Assembly: GCF_000239695.1 (NCBI RefSeq)
Contig: NZ_JH470338.1
Location: 803,327 to 867,326 of the forward strand
Length of the DNA: 64,000 bases
Direction: 5' to 3'
Source: Actinomyces graevenitzii C83
GTDB taxonomy: Bacteria; Actinomycetota; Actinomycetes; Actinomycetales; Actinomycetaceae
How positions within the stretch are numbered: position 1 is the stretch's first letter; the number at the start of each line of letters is the position of its first letter. The position numbers and the translations under genes were made by a program. Shown here piece after piece: positions 38,171 through 47,191 of this stretch. The notes under the pieces were generated by a model. It did no database searches and was not told the DNA's origin. It saw only the letters and a program-made list of their open reading frames with translations.

Positions 38171-40540
38171 ATGACCGACACTTGGTCCAACGCAGTCGTT
38201 TCTCAGGTACGCGCCGTTTCTGGGCGCCCCGCTAAGGCATCCACCCCGCAGGAAGTTTGGGCGGGCCTGTCGGCCGCCGTCGTCGACCACATCGCTGACG
38301 ACTGGGCATCTACCGACCGCACTTACAAGGCCGGCCGCATGGAGCACTACTTCTCCGCCGAGTTCCTAATGGGTCGCGCCCTACTAAACAACCTTTCCAA
38401 CCTGGGTCTAGTTGAGCAGGCTCGCGCCTCCCTCAACGCCTTCGGCCAGAACCTATCTGAGGTCCTGGAAGAAGAGCCCGACGCCGCTCTGGGTAACGGT
38501 GGTCTAGGCCGTCTAGCCGCCTGTTTCCTAGACTCCTGCGCCACCCTAGACCTGCCCGTATATGGCTACGGTATTTTGTACCGTTACGGCCTGTTCAAGC
38601 AGCTGTTTGAAAACGGTTTCCAGACCGAGCACCCCGACTCCTGGATGGAAGAGGGCTACCCCTTCATCGTGCGTCGCCAAGAGGAACAGCGCCTAGTGTC
38701 CTACGCCGACATGACCGTGCGCGCCATTCCTTACGACATGCCCATCACCGGCTATGGCACCAAGAACGTTAACACCCTGCGCCTGTGGAAGGCCGAACCG
38801 CTAGAAGAGTTCGACTACGACGCCTTCAACTCCCAGCGCTTCACTGACGCCATTGTTGAGCGTGAGCACGTCATGGACATCTCCCGTGTGCTCTACCCCA
38901 ACGACACTACCTACGAAGGTAAGGTGCTGCGCGTACGTCAGCAGTACTTCTTCTGCTCTGCTTCACTGCAGGACATCGTAGCCAACTACATTGAGAAGCA
39001 CGGCAGTGACCTACGCGGTCTAAGCGACTTCAACGCCATCCAGCTCAATGACACCCACCCGGTGCTGGCTATCCCCGAGCTGATGCGTCTGCTGCTAGAC
39101 GACTACAACATGGGCTGGGAAGAGGCCTGGGAGGTAGTCACCAAGACCTTCGCCTACACCAACCACACCGTGCTGGCTGAGGCCCTAGAGACCTGGGAGA
39201 TGGGCATTTTCGACCGTATCTTCCCGCGTATCGCCGAGATCGTGCGTGAGATCGACCGTCGCTTCCGCCTAGAGATGGCCGAGCGCGGCCTTGACCAGGG
39301 CACCATCGACTACATGGCCCCGGTTTCCGGCGGCCGCGCCCACATGGCTTGGATCGCCTGCTACGCCTCCTACTCGATCAACGGTGTGGCCGCCCTGCAC
39401 ACCGAGATCCTCAAGCGCGACACCCTGGCCCAGTGGTACGCCATCTGGCCCGAGCGCTTCAACAATAAGACCAACGGTGTCACCCCGCGTCGCTGGCTCA
39501 AGCAGTGCAACCCCCGCCTAGCCGCCCTGCTGGACGAGGTAACCGGCTCTGACGAGTGGGTCAAGGACCTAAGCGTACTAAGCGAGTACACCAGCGCCGG
39601 CAACGACGACATCTACCGTCGCCTGGGCGAAATCAAGGCCGCCAACAAGGCCGACTTCGCCAACTGGATCGCTGAGCGTGAAGGCATCAAGATTGACCCT
39701 GAGGCCATCTACGACGTGCAGATTAAGCGTCTACACGAGTACAAGCGTCAGCTGCTCAACGCCTTCTACATCCTGGACCTGTACTTCCGCATGAAGCAGG
39801 ACCCGAGCCTGCAGGTGCCCAAGCGCGTGTTCATCTTCGGCGCTAAGGCTGCTCCCGGTTACATCCGCGCCAAGGCCATCATCAAGCTCATCAACACCAT
39901 TGCTGAGCTGGTTAACAACGACAGCGACGTAAACGAAACCATCAAGGTGGTCTTCGTTCACAACTACAACGTCTCCCCCGCCGAGCACATCATTCCTGCT
40001 GCGGACGTCTCTGAGCAGATCTCCATGGCCGGTAAGGAAGCTTCGGGCACCTCCAACATGAAGTTCATGATGAACGGTGCGCTAACCATGGGTACTCTCG
40101 ACGGCGCCAACGTGGAGATCCTCGACGCCGTCGGTGACGAGAACGCCTACATCTTCGGTGCCACCGAGGACGAGCTACCCGCCCTCAAGCGCGACTACGA
40201 CCCGCGCTGGCACATGGACAACGTTCCTGGCCTGCGTCGCGTGCTGGACGCCCTGGTGGATGGCACCCTGGACGACAACGGTTCGGGCTGGTTCTACGAC
40301 CTGCACCGCAGCCTGCTAGAGCCCTCCTACGAGCCGGCTGACGTCTACTACGTGCTGGGTGACTTCGCTGCTTACCGCGAGGCCAAGGACCGTATGGCTC
40401 ACGACCACGACGCCGACCCGCTGGGTTGGAACCGTAAGGTGTGGGTAAACATCACCCGCTCCGGCCGCTTCTCCTCTGACCGCACCATCAGCGACTACGC
40501 TCGCGAGGTGTGGAAGATCAAGGGTGAGCCGATCGCCTGA
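38171..40540 (+). CDS. glgP: Glycogen/alpha-glucan phosphorylase
   Basis: 789 residues. A GT35 phosphorylase that releases glucose 1-phosphate from alpha-glucan chains. EALGNGGLGRLAACF-type (here DAALGNGGLGRLAACF) and ASGTSNMKFMMNGALTMGTL, with the pyridoxal-phosphate lysine region, are diagnostic. The length is normal for the short bacterial type. It is separated from glgB by a terminator, so storage and breakdown are controlled apart. Codon use is strongly biased, suggesting high expression. Confidence 0.97.
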   Translation: MTDTWSNAVVSQVRAVSGRPAKASTPQEVWAGLSAAVVDHIADDWASTDRTYKAGRMEHYFSAEFLMGRALLNNLSNLGLVEQARASLNAFGQNLSEVLEEEPDAALGNGGLGRLAACFLDSCATLDLPVYGYGILYRYGLFKQLFENGFQTEHPDSWMEEGYPFIVRRQEEQRLVSYADMTVRAIPYDMPITGYGTKNVNTLRLWKAEPLEEFDYDAFNSQRFTDAIVEREHVMDISRVLYPNDTTYEGKVLRVRQQYFFCSASLQDIVANYIEKHGSDLRGLSDFNAIQLNDTHPVLAIPELMRLLLDDYNMGWEEAWEVVTKTFAYTNHTVLAEALETWEMGIFDRIFPRIAEIVREIDRRFRLEMAERGLDQGTIDYMAPVSGGRAHMAWIACYASYSINGVAALHTEILKRDTLAQWYAIWPERFNNKTNGVTPRRWLKQCNPRLAALLDEVTGSDEWVKDLSVLSEYTSAGNDDIYRRLGEIKAANKADFANWIAEREGIKIDPEAIYDVQIKRLHEYKRQLLNAFYILDLYFRMKQDPSLQVPKRVFIFGAKAAPGYIRAKAIIKLINTIAELVNNDSDVNETIKVVFVHNYNVSPAEHIIPAADVSEQISMAGKEASGTSNMKFMMNGALTMGTLDGANVEILDAVGDENAYIFGATEDELPALKRDYDPRWHMDNVPGLRRVLDALVDGTLDDNGSGWFYDLHRSLLEPSYEPADVYYVLGDFAAYREAKDRMAHDHDADPLGWNRKVWVNITRSGRFSSDRTISDYAREVWKIKGEPIA

Positions 40541-40575
40541 TTCGCAAGCTGATTAGCTCTGCACGCTGATATATA

Positions 40576-40613
40576 ACGTGGGGGGCCAGTTCCTAGGAAC
40601 TGGCCCCCCACGT
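40576..40613 (+). terminator. Perfect 38-bp palindrome after glgP
   Basis: Each 19-base arm is the exact reverse complement of the other, with CCTAGG at the centre and a G6/C6 block in each arm. It lies 36 nt after the glgP stop. The T-tract after it is weak (TTTA), so it may end transcription from either side or stabilise the glgP mRNA. Confidence 0.75.
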
Positions 40614-40675
40614 TTAGCTGGCAGTGGTTTTTATAGTGCCTCAGCATGTTTACAAAGCTAGTGGATAACAAACAA

Positions 40676-40706
40676 CTGGGGGGCCTGCACAAAGCAGACC
40701 CCCCAG
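40676..40706 (-). terminator. Terminator of the minus-strand thioredoxin-like gene
   Basis: A 13-bp stem with one mismatch (40676-40688 with 40694-40706, 5-nt loop), followed on the minus strand by a T-rich stretch. Confidence 0.75.
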
Positions 40707-40722
40707 CGTTGGACTAGCTGGC

Positions 40723-41652
40723 TTAGTACAGCAGCGACGCTAGCGCGCGACGAGTTTTAGACACGCGCGGGTCGGTAGTGCCAATTAGTTCAAACAGCTC
40801 TAGCAGGCGCACACGGGCCTGGTCACGCTCATCGCCAGAGCTGCGACGCACAGCCTCTAGGCCACGTGCCAAGGTGCCCTCAATATCGCCCATAGCCAGG
40901 GCGGCGTCGGCCCCAGCTAGTAGCTGGCGCCAGGTAGCCTCAGGCTGGTTTGAGGCGGCTAGAGCGGCGTCTAGATCAGCCCCTTCTACGCGCTGGAGCA
41001 GCTTAACTTGCTCTAGGGCTAGACGTAGATCATCATTAGCCGGGTCGTTAACCAGAGCGTGCTCGTAGATGCTTTGTGCCTTGGCATAGTCGCCGGCCTC
41101 AATGGCTTCGCGCCCTAAACGCTGCTCCTCGGTTTCAACCGGTTCGCTTTGCGCCGCCGGAGCCGCATCTAGACGTACTCGGCCGGTTATGCCGTTAGCC
41201 TGAGCCATCTGCATAACCTGCTCAAAGATCTGCTCTAGATGCTGAGCGCTGGCCTGCCCCTGGAATAGGGGCACCGGCTGACCACCCAAGACAGCTACCA
41301 CGCTGGGCACGCTTTGGGCAGCGAACAGCTCAGCAATTTTGGCGTTAGCGTCGACATCCACTCGGGCCAGCTGGAAGCGGCCCTGATAGCGGGTGGCCAG
41401 TGCCTCTAGCGCGGTGTTAACCTCAACAGAAACCTGGCTACGCGGTGACCATAGTGAAATTACTACCGGCACCTGCATGGAGCGCTTTACAGCGTCCTTA
41501 AAATTGGTGACGTCAACGTCAATCACTAATGGCGAGTCGATTACCCCGCTGTCAGCGACGCCAGGGGCAGCCCCAGCCTCACTGCCAGCCCCGCTAGCTG
41601 CACCCTTAGAGGGCGCTAGGGTGGATAGGTCAACAGCACCAAACATCGACAT
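40723..41652 (-). CDS. Thioredoxin-fold/TPR protein (YbbN/CnoX-like), no redox cysteines
   Basis: 309 residues. After an Ala/Gly-rich lead of about 55 residues comes a thioredoxin fold (about 60-150), but the active-site motif is WSPRSQV in place of WCGPC, so it cannot do thiol exchange there. The C-terminal half (about 175-305) is TPR-like helices as in YbbN/CnoX, a holdase that hands clients to chaperonins. The family fit is good; the function here is inferred. AAGGAA precedes the ATG. It lies 11 nt downstream of a lipoprotein gene. Confidence 0.82.
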   Translation of the reverse strand: MSMFGAVDLSTLAPSKGAASGAGSEAGAAPGVADSGVIDSPLVIDVDVTNFKDAVKRSMQVPVVISLWSPRSQVSVEVNTALEALATRYQGRFQLARVDVDANAKIAELFAAQSVPSVVAVLGGQPVPLFQGQASAQHLEQIFEQVMQMAQANGITGRVRLDAAPAAQSEPVETEEQRLGREAIEAGDYAKAQSIYEHALVNDPANDDLRLALEQVKLLQRVEGADLDAALAASNQPEATWRQLLAGADAALAMGDIEGTLARGLEAVRRSSGDERDQARVRLLELFELIGTTDPRVSKTRRALASLLY

Positions 41653-41663
41653 GGATTACTTCC

Positions 41664-42677
41664 TTACTTAGGCGGGTTGGAGTCGTCACGGGTCACTGAA
41701 GTGAGTACCACGCCGGTTCCCAGGGCGGTGGGCACCTTAGCTTTAGCACCCTTGGGAGGCAGGTAGAAGGCCACCATAGCCTCGTAGGTAGCCATCACTT
41801 TACTGGTGACTTCTTTATTTCCACCCATATAGGCGGCCAACTGCTCAGAGACCGTAATGGTGCTCTTGGCAGAGGTGCGCTGGTAGGTGGTGGTAAAGCT
41901 CAGTGAACCTACCGCAATAGCCCCATTGTCGCTGGTTACTAGGCCACGGAAACCGTCGTTACCAGCGCTAACGCTAACCGTGATGCTACCGGCATCCTTT
42001 ACCTGGCTGGCTACAGCCCGCTCAGAGGCTACAAGCTTGCGTAGGCCATCATCGGGGAAAGCCTTACCGTTAGCCGAATCGGGCTTGTTTAGGGCCTCCA
42101 CGTAGGCGGCCATGGCCTTATCGGGTGAGAACAGGAACTGGTTGGAGTCTGCCTCGATCTGGGCTGAGCCCACAGCCGGGCCGGCAGTCGCCGGGATCTT
42201 AGCGCCGGCAAATAGACGCACCCAAGCCCACATCTCATAGTTACTGCGGGCATCTTGTTGGTCTAACACCAGCAGTAGCGGCGAGTTATTTTTGCCGCTG
42301 ATAGCAGAGACACTGATAGCCGTGCGCGGGAAGGTGGAGGTAGCGCCCACCGCAGACATGCGCGCATTGGTGTTTAGCGTGGCCACCGAGCCACCGCCAG
42401 CCTTAACCAGCTTGTAGTTGGCTGTGCGCAGGCGCAGCGCCGGGCCGTTTAGGTAGCCGGTTAGCTTGGCTGGGTCACGGTCTTTATCGGCGGCGGTAAG
42501 TCCAGTTTGGATGCGCTTCAAAATGGTTTCTAGACGCGTAGAGTCCAGCACTGGCTTAGCAGTGGCGTCAGCTTTAGGCGGATGCGGCTTGGGTAGCTCC
42601 TGGCCACAGGCGCTTAGGCCCAAACCGGCAGCCGTGGTTACCAGGGCCCCTAGGGCGCCGCGTCGAGTCAAATTCAT
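41664..42677 (-). CDS. Secreted lipoprotein of unknown function
   Basis: 337 residues from the ATG at 42677, which has GGAGG 9 nt upstream. The signal peptide MNLTRRGALGALV... ends in a lipobox LSAC|G, with RR compatible with the Tat route. The mature part has no motif I recognise. The gene follows the membrane protein gene at 42679 with a stop/start gap of 1 nt, so the two are coupled and probably act together at the cell envelope. Confidence 0.8.
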   Translation of the reverse strand: MNLTRRGALGALVTTAAGLGLSACGQELPKPHPPKADATAKPVLDSTRLETILKRIQTGLTAADKDRDPAKLTGYLNGPALRLRTANYKLVKAGGGSVATLNTNARMSAVGATSTFPRTAISVSAISGKNNSPLLLVLDQQDARSNYEMWAWVRLFAGAKIPATAGPAVGSAQIEADSNQFLFSPDKAMAAYVEALNKPDSANGKAFPDDGLRKLVASERAVASQVKDAGSITVSVSAGNDGFRGLVTSDNGAIAVGSLSFTTTYQRTSAKSTITVSEQLAAYMGGNKEVTSKVMATYEAMVAFYLPPKGAKAKVPTALGTGVVLTSVTRDDSNPPK

Positions 42678-42678
42678 C

Positions 42679-44604
42679 TTAGTTTTCCTCCTTGGCCACG
42701 TCTTCGCGCTGGGGCTCATCTGCCTGTTCCGGGGTGGGCGCGCTTGCCGCGTCGACGCCGGATGCACTTGCTGCGTCGACGCCGGGCGCACCTGCAGCGT
42801 CTGCGCTAGAGGCGCTAACCGTGCTGCCAGCGCTAGGGGCGCTGTCTTGCGCGGGAGCGGTGTCTACCTGAGCTTGGCCGTGGGCCGGGGTAGGCGCACT
42901 GTTTGCGCTGGAGCTGCTGGCAGCGCTCGGGGCAGAGATCACTGGCTCATTAATGGGCTCAAATATGTCCGTTGAAGCACCTGAGCGTTCCATTGCCAAG
43001 GCAGCATTACCGACAGCCGGGGTGGGGCTGGGGGCCGAAGCTGGCTCATCAAAGATACTGGAGTACCTAGGCCCAAACGGGTTAGTGCCCGGGTGCACTG
43101 CGAAGGGGTTAACTGCCGCATGTGCAGCGCTGGCGGCGCTTAGGGCAGATTCTTCAATGGGCGCCGTGGGGGCTTTGGGGGCAAAGGCAGCGCTGTTGGG
43201 CGGAGCAAACGGGCTGGCTTGCGGGGCACCGCTCACGCGGGGACCAACCGGGGCCTGCTCGGCACTGGCCGCGCTAGGGCCAGAAACTGGCGCCTGCGGG
43301 GCGCTAGGGGCACTGAAGGTGCTTTGCCCAGCCGCCGGGGTGGGGTCCGCCGCCGGGGTGGGGGCTACAGCGGGGTTAGCGCCCATAACCGGGGCGCCGC
43401 TACCGGCCGGGGTGCCACTAAACGGCGTGGCACTGCCGACCGGGGCACCATTAAACGGAGTAAACGGCGTGGCACTAAACGCAGTGCCCGGCAGATGCGG
43501 TACGGCGTCGCCTTCCTGGGGGGCCACCTGGTCTTGGGCAGCAGCCACACGGTCTACGCCCCCAGCAGCCTGAACGGCCCAGATGCCGCGTGAATCAGTA
43601 ATCGGGTTAGGTGCGGCCGGGATGGTGCGGTCGGCGTCGACGTCGGCAGCGCTTTCGCTGGGCACGTCACGACGCGGGTCAATCCAGACCTTACCGGCTG
43701 CCTCAGCCTGGGCCTTTTCGCGCAGCTCCAGACGGGTCAAGGGACGGTTGGGGTCCCTGTTCAGGCGCGCGGCTGCTTCTTCTTGGCGACGACGACGACG
43801 CTGGGCATTAGCCAGCTCCTGGTGGCGCATCTGAATATCGAGCATAAAGATGAACACGCCGCCGGCTACCAGCAGACCACCTACGATCAGGCCGGGAATT
43901 AACCAGGGGGTGCTTACGCTACGCTTCCACGACAGGCTAAAAGTGGGAGCAGGTTGCTTACCGTCAGTGGCAGCCAACACTACGTAGTTAGAGGAGCTGG
44001 GGTCATAAGTGAAGGACACTGAGCCCTTACCGGTCTTGGAGGTTACCCACATATCCGAGCCGTTTAGCGAGGCCTTGGAAGCAACCGCCTTAATGCAGCC
44101 CTTAGCGTCAGGGGTGGGGGTAGCGGTGGCCTTGGCGGTTGAGGTAGCCGTGGCCTTAGCCGACGCCGTAGCGGTGGCTTTAGCAGTAGCTGCAGCAGTA
44201 CCAGTTGCCTTAGCAGTGGGGGTGGCGGTGGCCTTTACGTTACAACGCTCGGTAATTGTGCGCCCCGATAGGGACTCCCAGGAGCTTAGACCGGTAACTT
44301 CCGTGTAGGGGTCGTTAGCCAGCCAGGCCTGAGCATCTTCAGAGCGAGCCAGCGCCAAGGTAACCGTAGAGTTAGCGTCTTTAGCTTTGGCAGTAATGGT
44401 GACAGTGGAGTCAACCATGTTTAGGACGCCGTCGCCAGTAACGACGTACGCCGTGGTGGCTGCCGGTTTAAGCGTGGCCACTGCTGTCTGCGAAGGACGC
44501 CAGATGGTGGCTGAGGCAACCGCCAAGATCACCGCCAACAAGCCCAAGACGATAAGCACGATGCTTAGCACTCGGGGTTTTACTAGGGAAAGAATTCTGT
44601 TCAC
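42679..44604 (-). CDS. Repeat-rich membrane protein with two transmembrane helices
   Basis: 641 residues, GTG start behind GAGGAG. Helix 1 is at about 10-32. The extracellular loop (about 33-230) has two cysteines (about 118 and 170) flanking a Thr/Ala/Lys repeat built from KATATxTA units (about 120-165). Helix 2 is at about 233-255. The cytoplasmic tail (about 256-641) starts with an Arg/Glu-rich helix (RRRRRQEEAAARLN) and continues as Ala/Pro/Ser-rich sequence with [12 protein letters not shown] runs. I know no function. It is co-transcribed with the lipoprotein gene. Confidence 0.75.
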   Translation of the reverse strand: MNRILSLVKPRVLSIVLIVLGLLAVILAVASATIWRPSQTAVATLKPAATTAYVVTGDGVLNMVDSTVTITAKAKDANSTVTLALARSEDAQAWLANDPYTEVTGLSSWESLSGRTITERCNVKATATPTAKATGTAAATAKATATASAKATATSTAKATATPTPDAKGCIKAVASKASLNGSDMWVTSKTGKGSVSFTYDPSSSNYVVLAATDGKQPAPTFSLSWKRSVSTPWLIPGLIVGGLLVAGGVFIFMLDIQMRHQELANAQRRRRRQEEAAARLNRDPNRPLTRLELREKAQAEAAGKVWIDPRRDVPSESAADVDADRTIPAAPNPITDSRGIWAVQAAGGVDRVAAAQDQVAPQEGDAVPHLPGTAFSATPFTPFNGAPVGSATPFSGTPAGSGAPVMGANPAVAPTPAADPTPAAGQSTFSAPSAPQAPVSGPSAASAEQAPVGPRVSGAPQASPFAPPNSAAFAPKAPTAPIEESALSAASAAHAAVNPFAVHPGTNPFGPRYSSIFDEPASAPSPTPAVGNAALAMERSGASTDIFEPINEPVISAPSAASSSSANSAPTPAHGQAQVDTAPAQDSAPSAGSTVSASSADAAGAPGVDAASASGVDAASAPTPEQADEPQREDVAKEEN

Positions 44605-44852
44605 TTAGGTTCTCCTCGGGTGAGCTCGTTCGCGCCGCGCTCTGCGGGATCTAGATATTAAAGCCGTAGCGTAGATATTCTTGCCGTCTAGCCTACACAT
44701 TTGCGTGAGCTGATGCTAAGAGACAGGCTGATTTGTTTGCTTAGGGGGGAGCTGGGCATCAGTGTCTCATTTGCCGCAAAACCCGTTGCGACCCGCTAGG
44801 CTTGGACGGTGGGCACTATTCGCCCCGAGCTTTAACAACCGAGGAGTTAAAC

Positions 44853-46244
44853 GTGGCTGAGGACCACAGTGAATTCGCTATCACCATGCGCGGCTACGAT
44901 CGGCTGCAGGTGGACCAGCGTTTGGAGAGCCTGAGTCGCCAACTAGTGGAAGCGCGTAACGAGGTGGCCAGCCTTGACCACCGCGCCATGACTTTAGCCG
45001 GACAGCTAGCGGAAGCACAGCGTCGTCTACGCGAGAGTGACAAGCCCACTTACGCTGGCTTGGGCTCACGTATTGAGCAGTTGCTACGCAATGCTGAAGA
45101 ACAGTCTGCCTCTATCTTGGCAAAGGCCAACCGCGAGGCAGATAGCCTGCTAACCCGCACTCGCACGAATGTGGCGCAAATGTCTGAGCGTGCTTCCACC
45201 GAGGCTGCCACTACCCTGGCAGATGCTCGCCGGGAAGCTGAAGAAGTACGCTCTAAGGCAGAAAACGAAGCCAGCACCACCCTGGCTAATGCCACGGATC
45301 GAGCCAAGGAGCTGGTTGCTGCTGCCAAGCGTGAGGCAGATAAGGTGCGCACCGCCGCCAACACGGAGGCCACCAACCTGACCAACACCAGTCAGCGTGA
45401 AGCGGAATTGGCTATTTCTAGCGCCCGCAAGGAAGCTACCGAAATCACCGTTAGCGCCGAGCAGGAGGCCGCTGCCACTCGCGATGAGGCTGCCCGCGCT
45501 GCTGAAGAGGCCACCACCAGCGCTGAGCGTCAGGCCCGCGAGCTGCTCGATAACGCCCGTAAGGAAGCCCGCCTGGTTACCGACAAGGCCAACACTCAGG
45601 CCGAGGAACTGCTGACCCAGGCTCGTAAGGAAGCTGAGACCACGCGCCGCGCCGCTAAGGATGAGGCTGAGGCGGCTCGCGCTGAGGCCGCCGAGCTGCG
45701 CCAAAACAGCGCCCTTGAGGTGGCCGCACTTAAGGAAAGTACTGCTAAGGAAGCTGCCGAGGCCGCTGAAGCTGCCCGTAAGTCTACTGAAGCTATGGTG
45801 GCTAAGGCTGAAGAGCAGGCTGCTGACGCCGAAGAGCGTCTGCGTGAGGCTATGGAGCGCGCCGAAAAGATGCGTGCTGCTTCTGATGAGGAGGCCCGCA
45901 AGCGCCAGGTGGACGCTAACCGCGCCGCTGAAGAGGTTATTGCTGGTGCCCGTGGGGAAGCTGAGCAGCTGATTTTGGATGCACAGATCCAGGCTGATGC
46001 GCTCACTGCCGCCGCTAAGCGTGAGGTGGAGGAGCTGCGCGCACAGCGTGACTCGATCAGCTCTTACCTGGAGGAGATGCGCGGGGTGCTTGGTAGCGCC
46101 GCCGCCTTTGTGACCGGTATGCCTGCTTCAGTTACCCAGCCGCAGCTAAGCGCCGACTCTAGCTACAGCAGCGACTCTGCTGACTTGGCTGAGTCTGCTG
46201 ACTCTAGCGAGTCGGCTGCTAGCGCCGCTAGCGCTGACAAGTAG
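44853..46244 (+). CDS. DivIVA-domain long coiled-coil protein
   Basis: 463 residues from a GTG chosen because GAGGAG lies 6 nt upstream; an earlier in-frame ATG at 44802 lacks this. The N-terminus FAITMRGYDRLQVDQRLESL is DivIVA-like (membrane-curvature anchor), and about residues 30-420 are a continuous Ala/Glu/Arg/Lys-rich coiled coil with Ala-rich 11-residue-like periodicity. The tail is Ser/Ala/Asp-rich. Similar actinobacterial proteins (Scy, FilP, Wag31 relatives) organise polar growth. No close ortholog can be named by eye. Confidence 0.78.
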   Translation: MAEDHSEFAITMRGYDRLQVDQRLESLSRQLVEARNEVASLDHRAMTLAGQLAEAQRRLRESDKPTYAGLGSRIEQLLRNAEEQSASILAKANREADSLLTRTRTNVAQMSERASTEAATTLADARREAEEVRSKAENEASTTLANATDRAKELVAAAKREADKVRTAANTEATNLTNTSQREAELAISSARKEATEITVSAEQEAAATRDEAARAAEEATTSAERQARELLDNARKEARLVTDKANTQAEELLTQARKEAETTRRAAKDEAEAARAEAAELRQNSALEVAALKESTAKEAAEAAEAARKSTEAMVAKAEEQAADAEERLREAMERAEKMRAASDEEARKRQVDANRAAEEVIAGARGEAEQLILDAQIQADALTAAAKREVEELRAQRDSISSYLEEMRGVLGSAAAFVTGMPASVTQPQLSADSSYSSDSADLAESADSSESAASAASADK

Positions 46245-46258
46245 CCCAAATATAAAAC

Positions 46259-46300
46259 AAGGGGCGGATGGCCTGTTGGCAACCATCCGCCCCTTTCTTA
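46259..46300 (+). terminator. Terminator of the DivIVA-like gene
   Basis: A perfect 13-bp stem (46259-46271 with 46283-46295, 11-nt loop) running into TTTCTTAT. Confidence 0.88.
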
Positions 46301-46405
46301 TATGCGTAACACTTAAATCACTGCCGTAGTGCTTTAAGCATCACGCATCAAGGTGCGAGCCACGCGGGATCAACGTTTTACCCGCACCTTGGTTTTAACC
46401 CTGCC

Positions 46406-46768
46406 CTAGCTCCAGGCGTAGGCCAGGTAGTCTTGTGCTTCTTCTAGTGAGTGCCCTAGAGATTTCATAGAGCGTGAGTAGGCTCCCGCAGCGCGGTGAG
46501 TAGCTGCTTGGTCGCGATCAAGCACATAAGTGCCCAAGCGGCCTCGCCCCTGCACCACTCCGTGGCGCTCTAACTCACGGTAGGCCTTAGCCACAGTGTT
46601 TGTGGCTACCCCTAGCGTGGCAGCTAAAGTGCGCGTAGCCGGCAGGCGCGTGCCGGGGGTAATAGCCCCCTTTTCCACGCTTTTACTAACCGCATCTACT
46701 ATTTGTATGAACACCGGGAGGCTAGAACCCGGGTCAATCTTTATGTTTAAACCCACTGTCTTGCCCAT
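46406..46768 (-). CDS. GntR-family regulator, YtrA-like
   Basis: About 120 residues from the ATG at 46768 (earlier ATGs at 46786 and 46840 are possible; none has a ribosome binding site). The winged HTH has SLPVFIQIVDAV, GTRLPATRTLAATLGVATNTVAKAYRELERHG and GTYV, followed by only a short helical tail, as in the YtrA group. These usually control ABC transporter genes next to them; none is adjacent here, so the target is unknown. Confidence 0.82.
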   Translation of the reverse strand: MGKTVGLNIKIDPGSSLPVFIQIVDAVSKSVEKGAITPGTRLPATRTLAATLGVATNTVAKAYRELERHGVVQGRGRLGTYVLDRDQAATHRAAGAYSRSMKSLGHSLEEAQDYLAYAWS

Positions 46769-46840
46769 ATGCAAAGTGTGCACCATTGCTAGAGATTTTT
46801 TCCAGTCCCAAGTTTTCACAAAACCCGCAGGTGAGAGCAC

Positions 46841-47130
46841 ATTTGAAGAAGATTTGCAAAAAATAAATAACTACTTCTTATGGAAGATAGTTAATTAATA
46901 AGTTAATCCTATAGACATTCCTCTTTGAACATCTCTAACGATATTAATTTATAGCAGCCTTCCCCGCCATTTCAGGGATTTATGAATTAATTAAAGCAAA
47001 CATTGACTTGGATTTACTACCATGGATCAAAGTTATTTAATTCAGTCAAGCATAGGTAAACGCCACGAACTTGGCAGTTAATCCAACAAACCCGCCACTA
47101 CCTGCAAGAACAACCCCGCCCTTGGGGCTG
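46841..47130. other. AT-rich intergenic region
   Basis: From the GntR start (46768) to the next gene end (47192) I see no convincing gene. About 46845-47060 is clearly AT-rich against the surroundings, with TTAATTAATAAGTTAA-like stretches near 46890. No DnaA-box cluster or IS end is visible. It may be a regulatory region or acquired DNA. Confidence 0.5.
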
Positions 47131-47132
47131 TT
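47109..47132 (-). terminator. Terminator of the small minus-strand gene
   Basis: A 9-bp stem with one mismatch (47109-47117 with 47124-47132) followed by a T-rich stretch on the minus strand. Confidence 0.5.
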
Positions 47133-47191
47133 ATGCTCTGCGTGAACACGCACCAAAACTGCTGGTCAACCACGCCCAGCTGACACAATCG

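Noticed and set aside
38171..40540. Long reading frames on other strands inside glgP, glgB and cyd genes
   Set aside because: They follow from high GC at third positions of real genes and lack starts and domains.
46845..47060. Replication origin, because of AT-richness
   Set aside because: No DnaA-box cluster and no dnaA, dnaN or parAB genes nearby.
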